64,000 nt of DNA from Lachnospiraceae bacterium UBA7179 (GTDB lineage Bacteria > Bacillota > Clostridia > Lachnospirales > Lachnospiraceae), in contig DKVL01000071.1 in assembly GCA_002491195.1 (NCBI GenBank), positions 27,504 to 91,503 on the forward strand, read 5' to 3'. Both the position numbers and the translations under genes were made by a program. Each line of letters opens with the position of its first letter. Position 1 is the stretch's first letter. This document shows, in pieces, positions 17,033 to 25,304 of the stretch. The notes below the pieces were generated by a model. It was not told where the DNA came from. It worked only from the letters and a program-made list of their open reading frames with translations, and made no database searches.

Positions 17033-17389
17033 ATGAGTACTGTTTTGATAGTTGATGATTCCAAGACATCGAGATATATGCTTCGCCATATTCTTGTTGA
17101 AAATGGTTATGAGGTAATAGCGGAGGCAGAGAATGGTCAGGAAGGGTATGACAAATATTGTGAGCTCGAACCGGATTTTGTGACCCTTGACATTACCATG
17201 CCTGTGATGGATGGCATTGAAACGCTTGTCAAGATCAAAGAATATGATGAGGAGGCCAAGGTAATCATGGTGACAGCATCTGGACAGAAAAATAAGATGC
17301 TTGACGCGATCAAACTTGGCGCTGCAGATTTTGTTACAAAGCCTTATGAGACAAGCCAGATTATAAGTATTATGGATAGTATGAAATAA
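17033..17389 (+). CDS. Stand-alone CheY-like response regulator
   Basis: The 118-residue protein is a single receiver domain. The acidic pair is in VLIVDDSKTSR (Asp9-Asp10), the phosphoacceptor Asp in DFVTLDITMPVMDG (near 53), the Thr in MVTASGQ and the Lys in FVTKPYE. There is no output domain, so it must act through a partner, most simply the CheX-like protein encoded 42 bases upstream. AAGGAG precedes the ATG. No histidine kinase is encoded nearby. Confidence 0.93.
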   Translation: MSTVLIVDDSKTSRYMLRHILVENGYEVIAEAENGQEGYDKYCELEPDFVTLDITMPVMDGIETLVKIKEYDEEAKVIMVTASGQKNKMLDAIKLGAADFVTKPYETSQIISIMDSMK

Positions 17390-17419
17390 AAATATGCGCA
17401 CCATACAGGAGGAAACAGC

Positions 17420-17866
17420 ATGATTCAAGCTACTAGCTGTGGTGGCGTAGTTGTTTTCAGGGGGAAAATTTTACTTTTATACAAAAATTTCAAGAACAGG
17501 TACGAAGGATGGGTTTTGCCAAAGGGTACCGTCGAGGCTGGAGAAAAGCATGTGGAGACTGCTTTGCGTGAGGTATTTGAGGAATCCGGCGTGAAGGCCA
17601 CTGTCATGAAATATATTGGAAAAAGCGAATACACCTTCAATGTGCCTCAGGATATCGTTGAAAAAGAAGTCCATTGGTATCTGATGATGGCAGATAATTA
17701 TTACAGCAAGCCACAGCGCGAAGAATTTTTTGTCGATTCAGGATATTATAAATACCATGAGGCTTACCATCTGCTTAAATTTTCCAACGAAAAGCAAATC
17801 TTGGAACAGGCCTATCAGGAATACCTGGATCTTCGGAAAAATAAACAATGGATAAAACCGCGTTAA
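17420..17866 (+). CDS. Nudix hydrolase
   Basis: The 148-residue protein carries a full Nudix box starting GTVEAGEKHVETALREV and continuing FEESG, which matches Gx5Ex7REUxEExGU and binds Mg2+. It begins TSCGGVVVFRGKILLL and keeps the WVLPKGT strand typical of MutT-like and Ap4A/diadenosine hydrolase relatives. The exact substrate cannot be read from the sequence. AGGAGG lies seven bases before the ATG. A terminator follows directly. Confidence 0.92.
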   Translation: MIQATSCGGVVVFRGKILLLYKNFKNRYEGWVLPKGTVEAGEKHVETALREVFEESGVKATVMKYIGKSEYTFNVPQDIVEKEVHWYLMMADNYYSKPQREEFFVDSGYYKYHEAYHLLKFSNEKQILEQAYQEYLDLRKNKQWIKPR

Positions 17867-17878
17867 GCATCGCAATAA

Positions 17879-17904
17879 AGAAGGTCGGCTTTGACCTTCT
17901 TTTT
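17879..17904 (+). terminator. Intrinsic terminator after the Nudix gene
   Basis: AGAAGGTC (17879-17886) pairs with GACCTTCT (17893-17900) across six bases and runs into five T. Confidence 0.85.
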
Positions 17905-17976
17905 GGTTTGAAAAATATGACATCTTATGTTAGAATAATCATTGATTATAGAAACCTATTGGAGAGCAGTGATAAA

Positions 17977-18288
17977 ATGCATTTTAGCAAAAAGTTGTAT
18001 ATCAGTCCATCCTTGGAACAGAAATGTGGAACAATAAAATGGAAGCTGCGGACCGGCAGACCGCAGCCTGCAATATATCTTATCGCTCTTGCGAAAAATA
18101 ATGATTTACTTGAAATCTATCACAGTGGAATGCTCAGGCAAAAATATTATAAGAAAAAACAAAATCTTCCTTTTATTGTTGGCATCGCCAGTGGATACGG
18201 TGGAGCTGTTGATCTGGTTATAGACATCGTACAGGATGTTTTGCGTGAAACGGGAACATATGACGTAAAGACTTATTTCACGAAATAA
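17977..18288 (+). CDS. Conserved small protein of unknown function
   Basis: The 103-residue product (starting MHFSKKLYISPS) is a basic, apparently soluble alpha/beta protein with the segments KWKLRTGRPQPAIYLIALA and PFIVGIASGYGGAVDLV. No known domain is recognised. The start was placed at ATG 17977, preceded by GGAG, because the longer in-frame reading begins inside the Nudix gene and would cross its terminator. It sits 25 bases before the DUF2953 gene. Confidence 0.75.
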   Translation: MHFSKKLYISPSLEQKCGTIKWKLRTGRPQPAIYLIALAKNNDLLEIYHSGMLRQKYYKKKQNLPFIVGIASGYGGAVDLVIDIVQDVLRETGTYDVKTYFTK

Positions 18289-18313
18289 ATTGATTTATGA
18301 ATAAGGGGAGCTT

Positions 18314-19315
18314 ATGGTATCAATACTATTAACAGTTTTGAAGATCATCGGAATCATCATCCTGGTTATTCTCGGACTGATTTTGTTTCTATTATTGCTA
18401 ATACTGTTTGTGCCAGTCAGATATTATGGAAATGGTAGCTATCAGGAAGATTTCTTTGCGGCAAAACTCCGCGCATCATGGCTTTTGCACCTGATCTCTG
18501 TCAGAGGAGAGCTGCAGAAGGAGCAGGCGCTTCATATCTATATGAAAATTTTTGGCATTACGGTTTACGATAATTTAAAGGCAGATGATACAAAAACGAG
18601 GCATAAAAAAAGCAAATCGACTAAAAATAAAACTGAGAGTACCGGGGAGATTCAGGCTGCTTCGGCGGAGGAACCATATTCAGAGGGAGTCACTGATGAG
18701 GAGGTTCCATCAGAGCATAATGTATTGGAAGAAAATGGTATCGAATATAGTACTCCAATCGAAAAAAAACAGAATGAACATCTGGCTGAACACACCAGGA
18801 TAGATACTGTTGAAGGCAATGATGGCAGCAATAGAAAAAAAATAAGAATTGTCCAAAAAATTAAGATAATTTTAATTAAATTCGTAAATTTTTTCAAAAA
18901 TATAAAGTTCACATTCAATAAAGTTTGTGATACAATGGTTAGGATAAAAAATAATATAGAATATTATCTGAAAGTGCTACAACTTGATAGCACGAAACGA
19001 GCATTTGCAGCGTGCCAGAAACAGTTAAAATATGTTCTGAAAAAAATATTGCCGCGAAAATACCGACTCAATCTTCATCTCGGTTTTGATGATCCGGCAG
19101 TGATGGGGGAGATTCTCGCAGTATGGGGAATGTTCTATCCTTTTCATCTGGGAAATATTGACATACAACCTGAATTTGAACAGGCTGTTGTGGAGGGAGA
19201 TTTTTCCTTTCAGGGTCATGTCAGTGTAAATGCATTTGTGCGGGTTGCCTGCATCTTGTTTTTTGACAAGGACATCAGGCGTTTGATCAGACACTTGAAA
19301 CACAGTGAAAATTGA
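18314..19315 (+). CDS. DUF2953 membrane protein (YtfI-like)
   Basis: The 333-residue protein has one strong N-terminal membrane segment (residues 4-32), a cytosolic-looking or periplasmic domain (40-90), a long charged low-complexity linker rich in Lys, Glu and Ser (about 95-180) and a C-terminal DUF2953 domain with YRLNLHLGFDDPAVMGEILA and GHVSVNAFVRVACILF. In Bacillus the homologous ytfI lies next to ytfJ (gerW), exactly as here, so a role in spore or envelope biology is inferred from context only. GGGGAG precedes the ATG. Confidence 0.87.
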   Translation: MVSILLTVLKIIGIIILVILGLILFLLLLILFVPVRYYGNGSYQEDFFAAKLRASWLLHLISVRGELQKEQALHIYMKIFGITVYDNLKADDTKTRHKKSKSTKNKTESTGEIQAASAEEPYSEGVTDEEVPSEHNVLEENGIEYSTPIEKKQNEHLAEHTRIDTVEGNDGSNRKKIRIVQKIKIILIKFVNFFKNIKFTFNKVCDTMVRIKNNIEYYLKVLQLDSTKRAFAACQKQLKYVLKKILPRKYRLNLHLGFDDPAVMGEILAVWGMFYPFHLGNIDIQPEFEQAVVEGDFSFQGHVSVNAFVRVACILFFDKDIRRLIRHLKHSEN

Positions 19316-19344
19316 TTGGGATTCATTTGATATGGAGGTATAGA

Positions 19345-19734
19345 ATGGCTGATAATAGTTTTAATGAAGTAGTGACTTCTATGATGAATGGGATGGAAAG
19401 TTTTCTCTCGTCCAAAACGGTGGTTGGCGAACCAACACAGGCGGGAGATACAACGATCATTCCTTTGGTGGATGTGACCTTTGGCGTTGGCGCTGGTTCT
19501 TCTTCACAGGAGAAGAAAAACGGCGGAGCAGGCGGTATGACTGGAAAAATGTCCCCCAGTGCTGTGCTTGTCATCAAAAACGGACAGGTTCGACTTGTCA
19601 ATATCAAGAATCAGGATACGGTCAATAAGATTATTGATATGGTTCCTGACCTGATCGATCGTTTTACCTCCAAAAAAGAGGATATGCCAAGTGATGAGGA
19701 AGCGATCAACGCAGCTTTTCCAGAAAATGAATAA
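19345..19734 (+). CDS. gerW: GerW family sporulation protein
   Basis: The 129-residue protein matches GerW/YtfJ: an N-terminal helix, the glycine-rich strand region VDVTFGVGAGSS with a variable Gly/Lys loop, then MSPSAVLVIKNGQVRLV and a C-terminal amphipathic segment. In Bacillus, GerW is needed for normal L-alanine-driven spore germination. The start at 19345 is set by GGAGG eight bases upstream; an in-frame ATG at 19312 lies inside the previous gene's end. Its presence suggests a sporulating lineage. Confidence 0.92.
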   Translation: MADNSFNEVVTSMMNGMESFLSSKTVVGEPTQAGDTTIIPLVDVTFGVGAGSSSQEKKNGGAGGMTGKMSPSAVLVIKNGQVRLVNIKNQDTVNKIIDMVPDLIDRFTSKKEDMPSDEEAINAAFPENE

Positions 19735-19820
19735 GTGATGTAAAGTGCCAGAAACTGTTCAGAAATAAATAATTTGCGCCTTGCATATAATAAACAAAGA
19801 CGTGCAGGGAGCATGTATTT

Positions 19821-19961
19821 ATGTGTAAACTGATAGGTTATACCCTGTTCTGGATAGCGGTTGGTATGCTTTTTATGCTGATTATCGGCAGTACCTGGAT
19901 TGGACTGATACTCATTGCGATTTTCATTATTGCAGGGTATTGTCTGTTTGGCTACAAATAA
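19821..19961 (+). CDS. 46-residue membrane peptide
   Basis: ATG at 19821 is preceded by AGGGAG at nine bases and opens a 46-codon frame ending TAA at 19961. The peptide begins MCKLIGYTLFWIAVGMLFML and continues with a second hydrophobic stretch, ending GYCLFGYK. Two short membrane spans with a Gly-Ser-Thr turn are predicted. It lies between gerW and the coiled-coil gene on the same strand. Similar two-span peptides are common in clostridia; the function is unknown. Confidence 0.65.
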   Translation: MCKLIGYTLFWIAVGMLFMLIIGSTWIGLILIAIFIIAGYCLFGYK

Positions 19962-20022
19962 GATTTTATAAGAATCAAATAACATAAAGTATCATATGGA
20001 TTGAAAAAGGGAGTAGATTGAT

Positions 20023-20586
20023 ATGTTGGATTTTGATGAGGCGCTCATGAATGCTGATGCACCGGAAGACATCAAAAAGCTGAAAACATGGATGTTTGAG
20101 GAACAGGTTCGGATTCAGGCAAAGCAGGACGAGCTGCAGGATTTCAACCGTGAGCTGCAGGATTTGAGGCGAAAGCTCGAGCGGGAAAAAAATGCACTGG
20201 AACTGCGCGAGAAGATGATCAAAAAGCGTTTTGATGACAACGAGATCTTTATTGCCAAGAAACAGAAGATCATCGAGGACGCTTACCAGCAGCTTGCGCT
20301 GGACAGGAAGGCATTAGAGTGTGAGCGCCTGAATTTTGAGCATGAGAGGAGCAAGTACAGACGCCAGAAAATGACAGGCTCCAAGCCGGCGCATCAGTCC
20401 TATGAGTCTGCGGCTTACGATGGTACAAGCTTCTTCCGGGGAGTTGACAACGACATGGCTCTGCGGAAACGGTATAAGGAACTGTTAAAGATATTCCATC
20501 CGGACAATGAATGCGGCGATACCAAGACGCTGCTGCTGATCCAGACAGAATACGAGAGCTTAAAAAGCCGGTACTATGGAAGTTAA
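20023..20586 (+). CDS. Coiled-coil protein with C-terminal J-domain-like HPD motif
   Basis: The 187-residue protein consists of a long charged coiled coil (residues 15-120, many heptads of Leu, Lys, Glu and Arg), a short linker and a C-terminal helical hairpin LRKRYKELLKIFHPDNECG in which His159-Pro-Asp161 sits as in the HPD loop of J domains, followed by a helix III-like segment (LIQTEYESLKSRY). A complete J domain has about 70 residues; only about 40 are here, so it may be a shortened J domain able to touch DnaK. GGGAG precedes the ATG. A shared terminator separates it from rpmB. Confidence 0.8.
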   Translation: MLDFDEALMNADAPEDIKKLKTWMFEEQVRIQAKQDELQDFNRELQDLRRKLEREKNALELREKMIKKRFDDNEIFIAKKQKIIEDAYQQLALDRKALECERLNFEHERSKYRRQKMTGSKPAHQSYESAAYDGTSFFRGVDNDMALRKRYKELLKIFHPDNECGDTKTLLLIQTEYESLKSRYYGS

Positions 20587-20629
20587 TATAGTATCGGCTT
20601 TACATGAAAAAAATACAAAATACAAAAAA

Positions 20630-20652
20630 AGAAGCGTAATGCCTCTTTTTTT
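20630..20652. terminator. Bidirectional terminator between the coiled-coil gene and rpmB
   Basis: AGAAGC (20630-20635) pairs with GCCTCT (20641-20646), one G-T pair included, over a five-base loop; seven T follow on the plus strand and a run of T on the minus strand. Confidence 0.7.
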
Positions 20653-20669
20653 ATTCCTATCAATAACAA

Positions 20670-20855
20670 TTATGCACGCTCAACAGCTCCGGAACGCAGA
20701 CATCTTGTACATACATGCATTCTCTTAGCAGCTCCGTTCACTTTGCATTTTACACTTTTTACATTGGAATTCCAAATTGCATTGGATCTTCTATGAGAAT
20801 GGCTTACGTTATTACCAAAATGAACGCCTTTGCCACAAATATCACACTTTGCCAT
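20670..20855 (-). CDS. rpmB: 50S ribosomal protein L28
   Basis: The 61-residue protein begins MAKCDICGKGVHFGN and ends with MHVCTRCLRSGAV, giving two CxxC pairs: this is the zinc-binding (C+) form of L28. It is a basic protein of the large subunit near the E site. The start at 20855 is set by GAGGAGG five to ten bases upstream. As in Bacillus, rpmB is transcribed divergently from the Asp23-fakA genes. Confidence 0.96.
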   Translation of the reverse strand: MAKCDICGKGVHFGNNVSHSHRRSNAIWNSNVKSVKCKVNGAAKRMHVCTRCLRSGAVERA

Positions 20856-20904
20856 CGTTAGCACCTCCTCGACTAATCTAAGTCATTCGACTCGCAACAT
20901 TGAT

Positions 20905-20933
20905 ATTTTATCAAAAAAAATAACATTTGGCAA
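20905..20933 (-). promoter_or_regulatory. Promoter of rpmB
   Basis: On the minus strand TTGCCA (20928-20933), a 17-base spacer and TAAAAT (20905-20910) lie about 50 bases before the start codon. Confidence 0.65.
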
Positions 20934-21016
20934 GTTTTTTTCATAAAAAAATATATATTTTCACAAATCATAGAAATTCTCTTAAAATATATGTTTCCTT
21001 TTTTCCAAAAAACGGT

Positions 21017-21022
21017 TATAAT
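21017..21022 (+). promoter_or_regulatory. Probable -10 element of the asp23-fakA-recG operon
   Basis: A perfect TATAAT lies 85 bases upstream of the Asp23 start; the -35 position holds only TTTCCT. Transcription would start near 21029 and include the downstream stem-loop. Confidence 0.45.
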
Positions 21023-21049
21023 AATAACATTAATGTTTTTATGCATACG

Positions 21050-21076
21050 GGCAGAAGAGAACGTCATTCTTCTGCC
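21050..21076 (+). other. Stem-loop in the asp23 leader
   Basis: GGCAGAAGA (21050-21058) pairs with TCTTCTGCC (21068-21076) over nine bases, 18 bases before the AGGAGG. There is no T-run after it, so it is more likely a leader structure than a terminator. Confidence 0.55.
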
Positions 21077-21106
21077 TGATTCTTAAAAAATAAAAGGAGG
21101 ATTTCT

Positions 21107-21463
21107 ATGAAAGGATCTATGAATACCCACATGGGTAATATCTACATTGATCCTGAGGTGATTGCCCAGTATGCGGGTAGTGTGGCTGTTGAATGTTTTG
21201 GCATTGTCGGCATGGCCTCGGTCAACGTGAAGGATGGTTTGGTGAAGCTTCTTATGAAGGAGAGTATCACGCATGGGATTTCAGTCAATATTATCAATAA
21301 TAAATTAATTCTTGATTTTCACGTTATCGTAGCATACGGCGTTAGTATTATAACCGTATGTGACAACCTGATTAACAATGTAAAATACAAAGTTGAAAAT
21401 TTCACAGGTCTCGAAATCGAAAAAGTCAACATCTTTGTTGAAGGCGTTCGAGTGATTGATTAA
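21107..21463 (+). CDS. Asp23/Gls24 family protein (YloU-like)
   Basis: The 118-residue protein shows the family core: IYIDPEVIAQYAGSVAVECF, GIVGMA, then alternating beta strands (ISVNIINNKLILDFHVIVAYG) and the ending VEKVNIFVEGVRV. Family members are small envelope-stress or membrane-associated factors; in Bacillus and Listeria the homologous yloU precedes the FakA gene yloV, as here (14-base gap). AGGAGG seven bases upstream supports the start. Confidence 0.93.
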   Translation: MKGSMNTHMGNIYIDPEVIAQYAGSVAVECFGIVGMASVNVKDGLVKLLMKESITHGISVNIINNKLILDFHVIVAYGVSIITVCDNLINNVKYKVENFTGLEIEKVNIFVEGVRVID

Positions 21464-21477
21464 GGAGGATTTCTGAA

Positions 21478-23178
21478 GTGGGATTAAATGTAATCGATGC
21501 GAAAATGTTTTCCAGGATGTTTCTCGCCGGCGCAAAAAATTTGGAGCAAAAAAAGGAATGGATCAATGAGCTGAATGTGTTTCCTGTTCCGGATGGTGAT
21601 ACTGGTACAAATATGTCTATGACCATTATGTCCGCCGCCAAGGAAGTAGCTGCCATAGGCAAGCCAGATATGGCCTCTCTTGCAAAAGCGATATCTACGG
21701 GTTCTCTGAGGGGCGCAAGGGGCAATTCGGGCGTCATCCTGTCACAGCTTTTCAGGGGATTTGCAAAGGTCATCAAGGAGTACGACGAGATCAATGTGGC
21801 AATCTTTGCATCCGCCTGCGACAAGGCTGTGGAGACTGCGTATAAAGCTGTCATGAAGCCTAAAGAAGGAACAATCCTGACGGTTGCAAAAGGTGCTGCT
21901 AAGAGGGCAAATGACCTTGCCATGGCAGGAGAGAAGGACTTAGAGGTATTTATCGGCGAAGTGATCAAGGAAGCGGAGACGGTACTTGCCCAGACGCCAG
22001 ATATGCTTCCGGTATTAAAGCAGGCTGGTGTGGTTGATTCCGGCGGGCAGGGACTTGTGGAAGTGCTCAAAGGCGGTTATGATGCATTTCTCGGCAAAGA
22101 GATCGATCTTTCCTTTTCCGCAGAGACAGCGCCAAAAACAGGTGCGATGCCCTCCAGTATCGAAGCGCAGGCGAATGCTGAGATCAAATTCTGCTACTGT
22201 ACGCAGTTTTTGATCATGCTCAATAAACCTTTTAACATCAAGCAGGAAATGGATTTTAAGGATTATCTTTCATCGATCGGCGATTCGATTGTCGTAGTGG
22301 CTGATGATGAGATTGTCAAGGTTCATGTGCACACCAATGATCCAGGACTTGCGATGCAGAAGGCATTGCGGTACGGTTCGCTGACAACGATTATCATTGA
22401 AAATATGCGTCTCGAACGTGACGAAAAGGTTACCGATATGATGGAGAAGCAGATGCAGAGCGCAGAGCTCCCAGACCGGTCAGCTGCGGCGGGAAATGCA
22501 GAGAAAGTCTCTGAACATAAGGAGACAGGATTTATTGCAGTTTCTATTGGAGAGGGCATGAATGAGATCTTCCGCTCGCTCGGCGTTGACTATATCATCG
22601 AGGGCGGTCAGACGATGAACCCAAGTACGGAAGATATGCTCAATGCGATTGATAAAATCAATGCGGATAATATTTTCATTTTTCCCAATAATAAAAATAT
22701 TATCCTCGCAGCAAATCAGGCAAAGCAGCTGACAACAGACAAAAATATTATCGTGATTCCTACAAAAACTGTTCCGCAAGGCATCACAGCCATTATCAAT
22801 TATGTACCCGATGTTTCAATCGAGGAAAATGAAGCTGTTATGACTGAGGAAGTGCAGCGTGTCGCAACAGGGCAGGTCACATATGCCGTGCGAGATACCA
22901 TGATTGATAACAAAGAAATCCATCAGGGCGATTTTATGGGGATCGGTGACAAGGGCATTCTGGCAGTGGGAACGGATTTACATGAGGTGGCCTTCAATAT
23001 GGTAAAGGAAATGATGGCGGAAGAGTACGAACTGATCAGTATTTATTATGGCGATATCATCAAGGAAGAACAGGCGCAGAAACTGGCCGATATGGTTCAG
23101 GCAGAGTTTGACAGCTGCGATGTAGAACTTCAGTTTGGCGGACAGCCGATCTATTCCTATATTATTTCGGCGGAGTAA
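21478..23178 (+). CDS. fakA: Fatty acid kinase ATP-binding subunit (DAK2 domain, FakA/YloV)
   Basis: The 566-residue protein has an N-terminal DAK2 kinase domain (residues 8-200) with LNVFPVPDGDTGTNMSMT (metal/ATP-binding Asp residues) and RGARGNSGVILSQLFRGF, a middle domain, and a C-terminal DegV-like domain (about 330-566; GQTMNPSTEDMLNAI, IFPNNKNI). FakA phosphorylates exogenous fatty acids presented by FakB (DegV) proteins for phospholipid synthesis; a DegV gene follows recG here. The start is GTG at 21478, with AAGGAGG nine bases upstream. Confidence 0.94.
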   Translation: MGLNVIDAKMFSRMFLAGAKNLEQKKEWINELNVFPVPDGDTGTNMSMTIMSAAKEVAAIGKPDMASLAKAISTGSLRGARGNSGVILSQLFRGFAKVIKEYDEINVAIFASACDKAVETAYKAVMKPKEGTILTVAKGAAKRANDLAMAGEKDLEVFIGEVIKEAETVLAQTPDMLPVLKQAGVVDSGGQGLVEVLKGGYDAFLGKEIDLSFSAETAPKTGAMPSSIEAQANAEIKFCYCTQFLIMLNKPFNIKQEMDFKDYLSSIGDSIVVVADDEIVKVHVHTNDPGLAMQKALRYGSLTTIIIENMRLERDEKVTDMMEKQMQSAELPDRSAAAGNAEKVSEHKETGFIAVSIGEGMNEIFRSLGVDYIIEGGQTMNPSTEDMLNAIDKINADNIFIFPNNKNIILAANQAKQLTTDKNIIVIPTKTVPQGITAIINYVPDVSIEENEAVMTEEVQRVATGQVTYAVRDTMIDNKEIHQGDFMGIGDKGILAVGTDLHEVAFNMVKEMMAEEYELISIYYGDIIKEEQAQKLADMVQAEFDSCDVELQFGGQPIYSYIISAE

Positions 23179-23188
23179 AGTGATTGAT

Positions 23189-25279
23189 ATGCAGTTAAGT
23201 GATCCGATTACATCCTTGAAAGGCATTGGGGAGAAGACCGCATCTTTGTACCACAAGTTAAGCATATTTACGATTGATGATCTGATCAGGCATTACCCCA
23301 GAGACTATGAGGAATGGCATGATATTGTAAAGATTGGGGAACTGAGAGCAAATCAGGTGCACGCGGTACGCGCCATGGTGATCAGTGCTCCCCAGACGGT
23401 ACATATAAGGAAAAATATGACGATTACTACCATGCGCGTCAAAGATGACAGCGGAGCATGTGACATCACATATTTTAATATGCCTTATATCAAAAATACC
23501 ATTCAGACGGGAAAACAGTACATTTTTCGCGGGTGTGTGATATTAAAAGACAACCGTATCACCATCGATCAGCCAAAAATCGTAAGTCCACATGAATTTG
23601 CGCAGAATGTGAACAGACTTTCTCCAATCTATTCGACAACAAAGAGACTCACGATCGCAGCCATTACGAAAGCGGTTCGTATGGCAATCGATGTTTTGGA
23701 CGTCGGCGAAGATTATATTCCAAAAGCAATGCGCATGGAATATGGACTCCCTGATTTAAAAACGGCCCTGTTGGGAATCCATTTTCCGGAAAACAAAGAA
23801 GCGATGCTTGCTGCCAGAAAACGTATTGTATTTGAGGAATTTTTGTTTTTTATTGTTTCGGTTTTGTTTTTAAAAGATATGGCAACACAGGAAATCAATG
23901 ATGCTCCGATGATGCGGATTGATGCCTGCCAGGATTTTATAGACAGACTTCCCTACGCGCTCACAAATGCACAGAAAAAGGTATGGGCGCAGATTGAGAG
24001 TGACCTGTGTTCCACACACCTGATGAACCGGCTGATTCAGGGAGATGTCGGTTCTGGCAAGACGATCGTTGCCATTCTTGCAATGTTTATGTGCGTGATG
24101 AACCATCATCAGGCAGCGTTTATGGCGCCCACGGAAGTGCTTGCAAAGCAGCATTTCGAGTTGATCCTGAAATTGATTGAAGATTACGGACTGCCTTTTA
24201 AACCTGTTTTGCTGACGGGTTCTTTAACGGCGAAAGAGAAGCGCAGAGCGAAGGAGAGTATCGTCCTTGGCACCTGCAATGTCATTATTGGGACACAGGC
24301 GTTGCTGCAGGAGGATGTTGATTTTTATGACCTGCGTCTGGTGATCACAGATGAACAGCACCGCTTTGGTGTAAAGCAGCGTGAGGCATTTGCCCAGAAA
24401 GGGATACAGCCACATATTCTGGTCATGAGTGCTACGCCAATTCCAAGAACGCTTGCCCTTATTTTATATGGGGACTTAGATATCTCAGTGATGGATGAAC
24501 TTCCGTCGAACAGACTTCCGATCAAGAATTGCGTGGTAAATACAGATTTCCGCAGGAAAGCGTATGAGTTTATTGCCAGGGAAGTGGCAAAGGGCAGACA
24601 GGCTTATGTAATCTGTCCCATGGTGGAGGCAAACGAAGAACTCACAGGGGATCAACCTATCCTTGAAAATGTGATCGAATACACCGAAAAGCTCAAGAAA
24701 GCATTGCCAGATACCGTGCGGATCGAGTACCTTCATGGACAGATGAACCCAAAGGCAAAAAACTACGTTATGGAAGAATACGCCGCCCATCATATTGATG
24801 TCCTGGTGTCCACTACGGTGATTGAAGTTGGCATCAATGTACCGAATGCCACTGTGATGCTTGTGGAGAATGCGGAACGTTTTGGGCTGGCACAGCTCCA
24901 TCAGCTCCGGGGACGCGTTGGGCGGGGCAAGGACCAGTCTTATTGTATCTTCATCACAACATCGGGTCAGAATGATACGATGGAGAGACTGCAGGTATTA
25001 AATAAGTCCAATGACGGTTTTTTTATTGCATCGGAGGATATGCGGCTGCGCGGTCCGGGTGACTTGTTTGGCATCAGGCAAAGTGGTCAGTTTCAGTTTC
25101 AGCTCGGCGACATTTATCAGGATGCCGCAATTTTGCAGGAAGCGCAGGGCTGCGCAGTGAAACTGTATGAGGCTTACATCCGCAGCGGTATGTCAATAGA
25201 TGAAAAGGACGAGTATAATGCATTTTGGAAACATTATGAGACGAATGTGGCCTCCAATGTTGACTATGTAAATATCTGA
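23189..25279 (+). CDS. recG: ATP-dependent DNA helicase RecG
   Basis: RecG remodels stalled forks and Holliday junctions. The 696-residue protein has the N-terminal wedge/OB domain (LSDPITSLKGIGEKTASLY), then two RecA-like helicase domains: Walker A GDVGSGKTIVA, motif II DEQHRFG, motif III MSATPIPRTLA, and motifs V-VI in TTVIEVGINVPNA and QLHQLRGRVGRG, ending with the LRGPGDLFGIRQSG region. The ATG at 23189 gives the family N-terminus, though its GGAG is 13 bases away; an in-frame GTG at 23180 is possible. It is read from the same operon as fakA. Confidence 0.97.
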   Translation: MQLSDPITSLKGIGEKTASLYHKLSIFTIDDLIRHYPRDYEEWHDIVKIGELRANQVHAVRAMVISAPQTVHIRKNMTITTMRVKDDSGACDITYFNMPYIKNTIQTGKQYIFRGCVILKDNRITIDQPKIVSPHEFAQNVNRLSPIYSTTKRLTIAAITKAVRMAIDVLDVGEDYIPKAMRMEYGLPDLKTALLGIHFPENKEAMLAARKRIVFEEFLFFIVSVLFLKDMATQEINDAPMMRIDACQDFIDRLPYALTNAQKKVWAQIESDLCSTHLMNRLIQGDVGSGKTIVAILAMFMCVMNHHQAAFMAPTEVLAKQHFELILKLIEDYGLPFKPVLLTGSLTAKEKRRAKESIVLGTCNVIIGTQALLQEDVDFYDLRLVITDEQHRFGVKQREAFAQKGIQPHILVMSATPIPRTLALILYGDLDISVMDELPSNRLPIKNCVVNTDFRRKAYEFIAREVAKGRQAYVICPMVEANEELTGDQPILENVIEYTEKLKKALPDTVRIEYLHGQMNPKAKNYVMEEYAAHHIDVLVSTTVIEVGINVPNATVMLVENAERFGLAQLHQLRGRVGRGKDQSYCIFITTSGQNDTMERLQVLNKSNDGFFIASEDMRLRGPGDLFGIRQSGQFQFQLGDIYQDAAILQEAQGCAVKLYEAYIRSGMSIDEKDEYNAFWKHYETNVASNVDYVNI

Positions 25280-25304
25280 TAAAATAATTATGGGAGAGAA
25301 TGAT

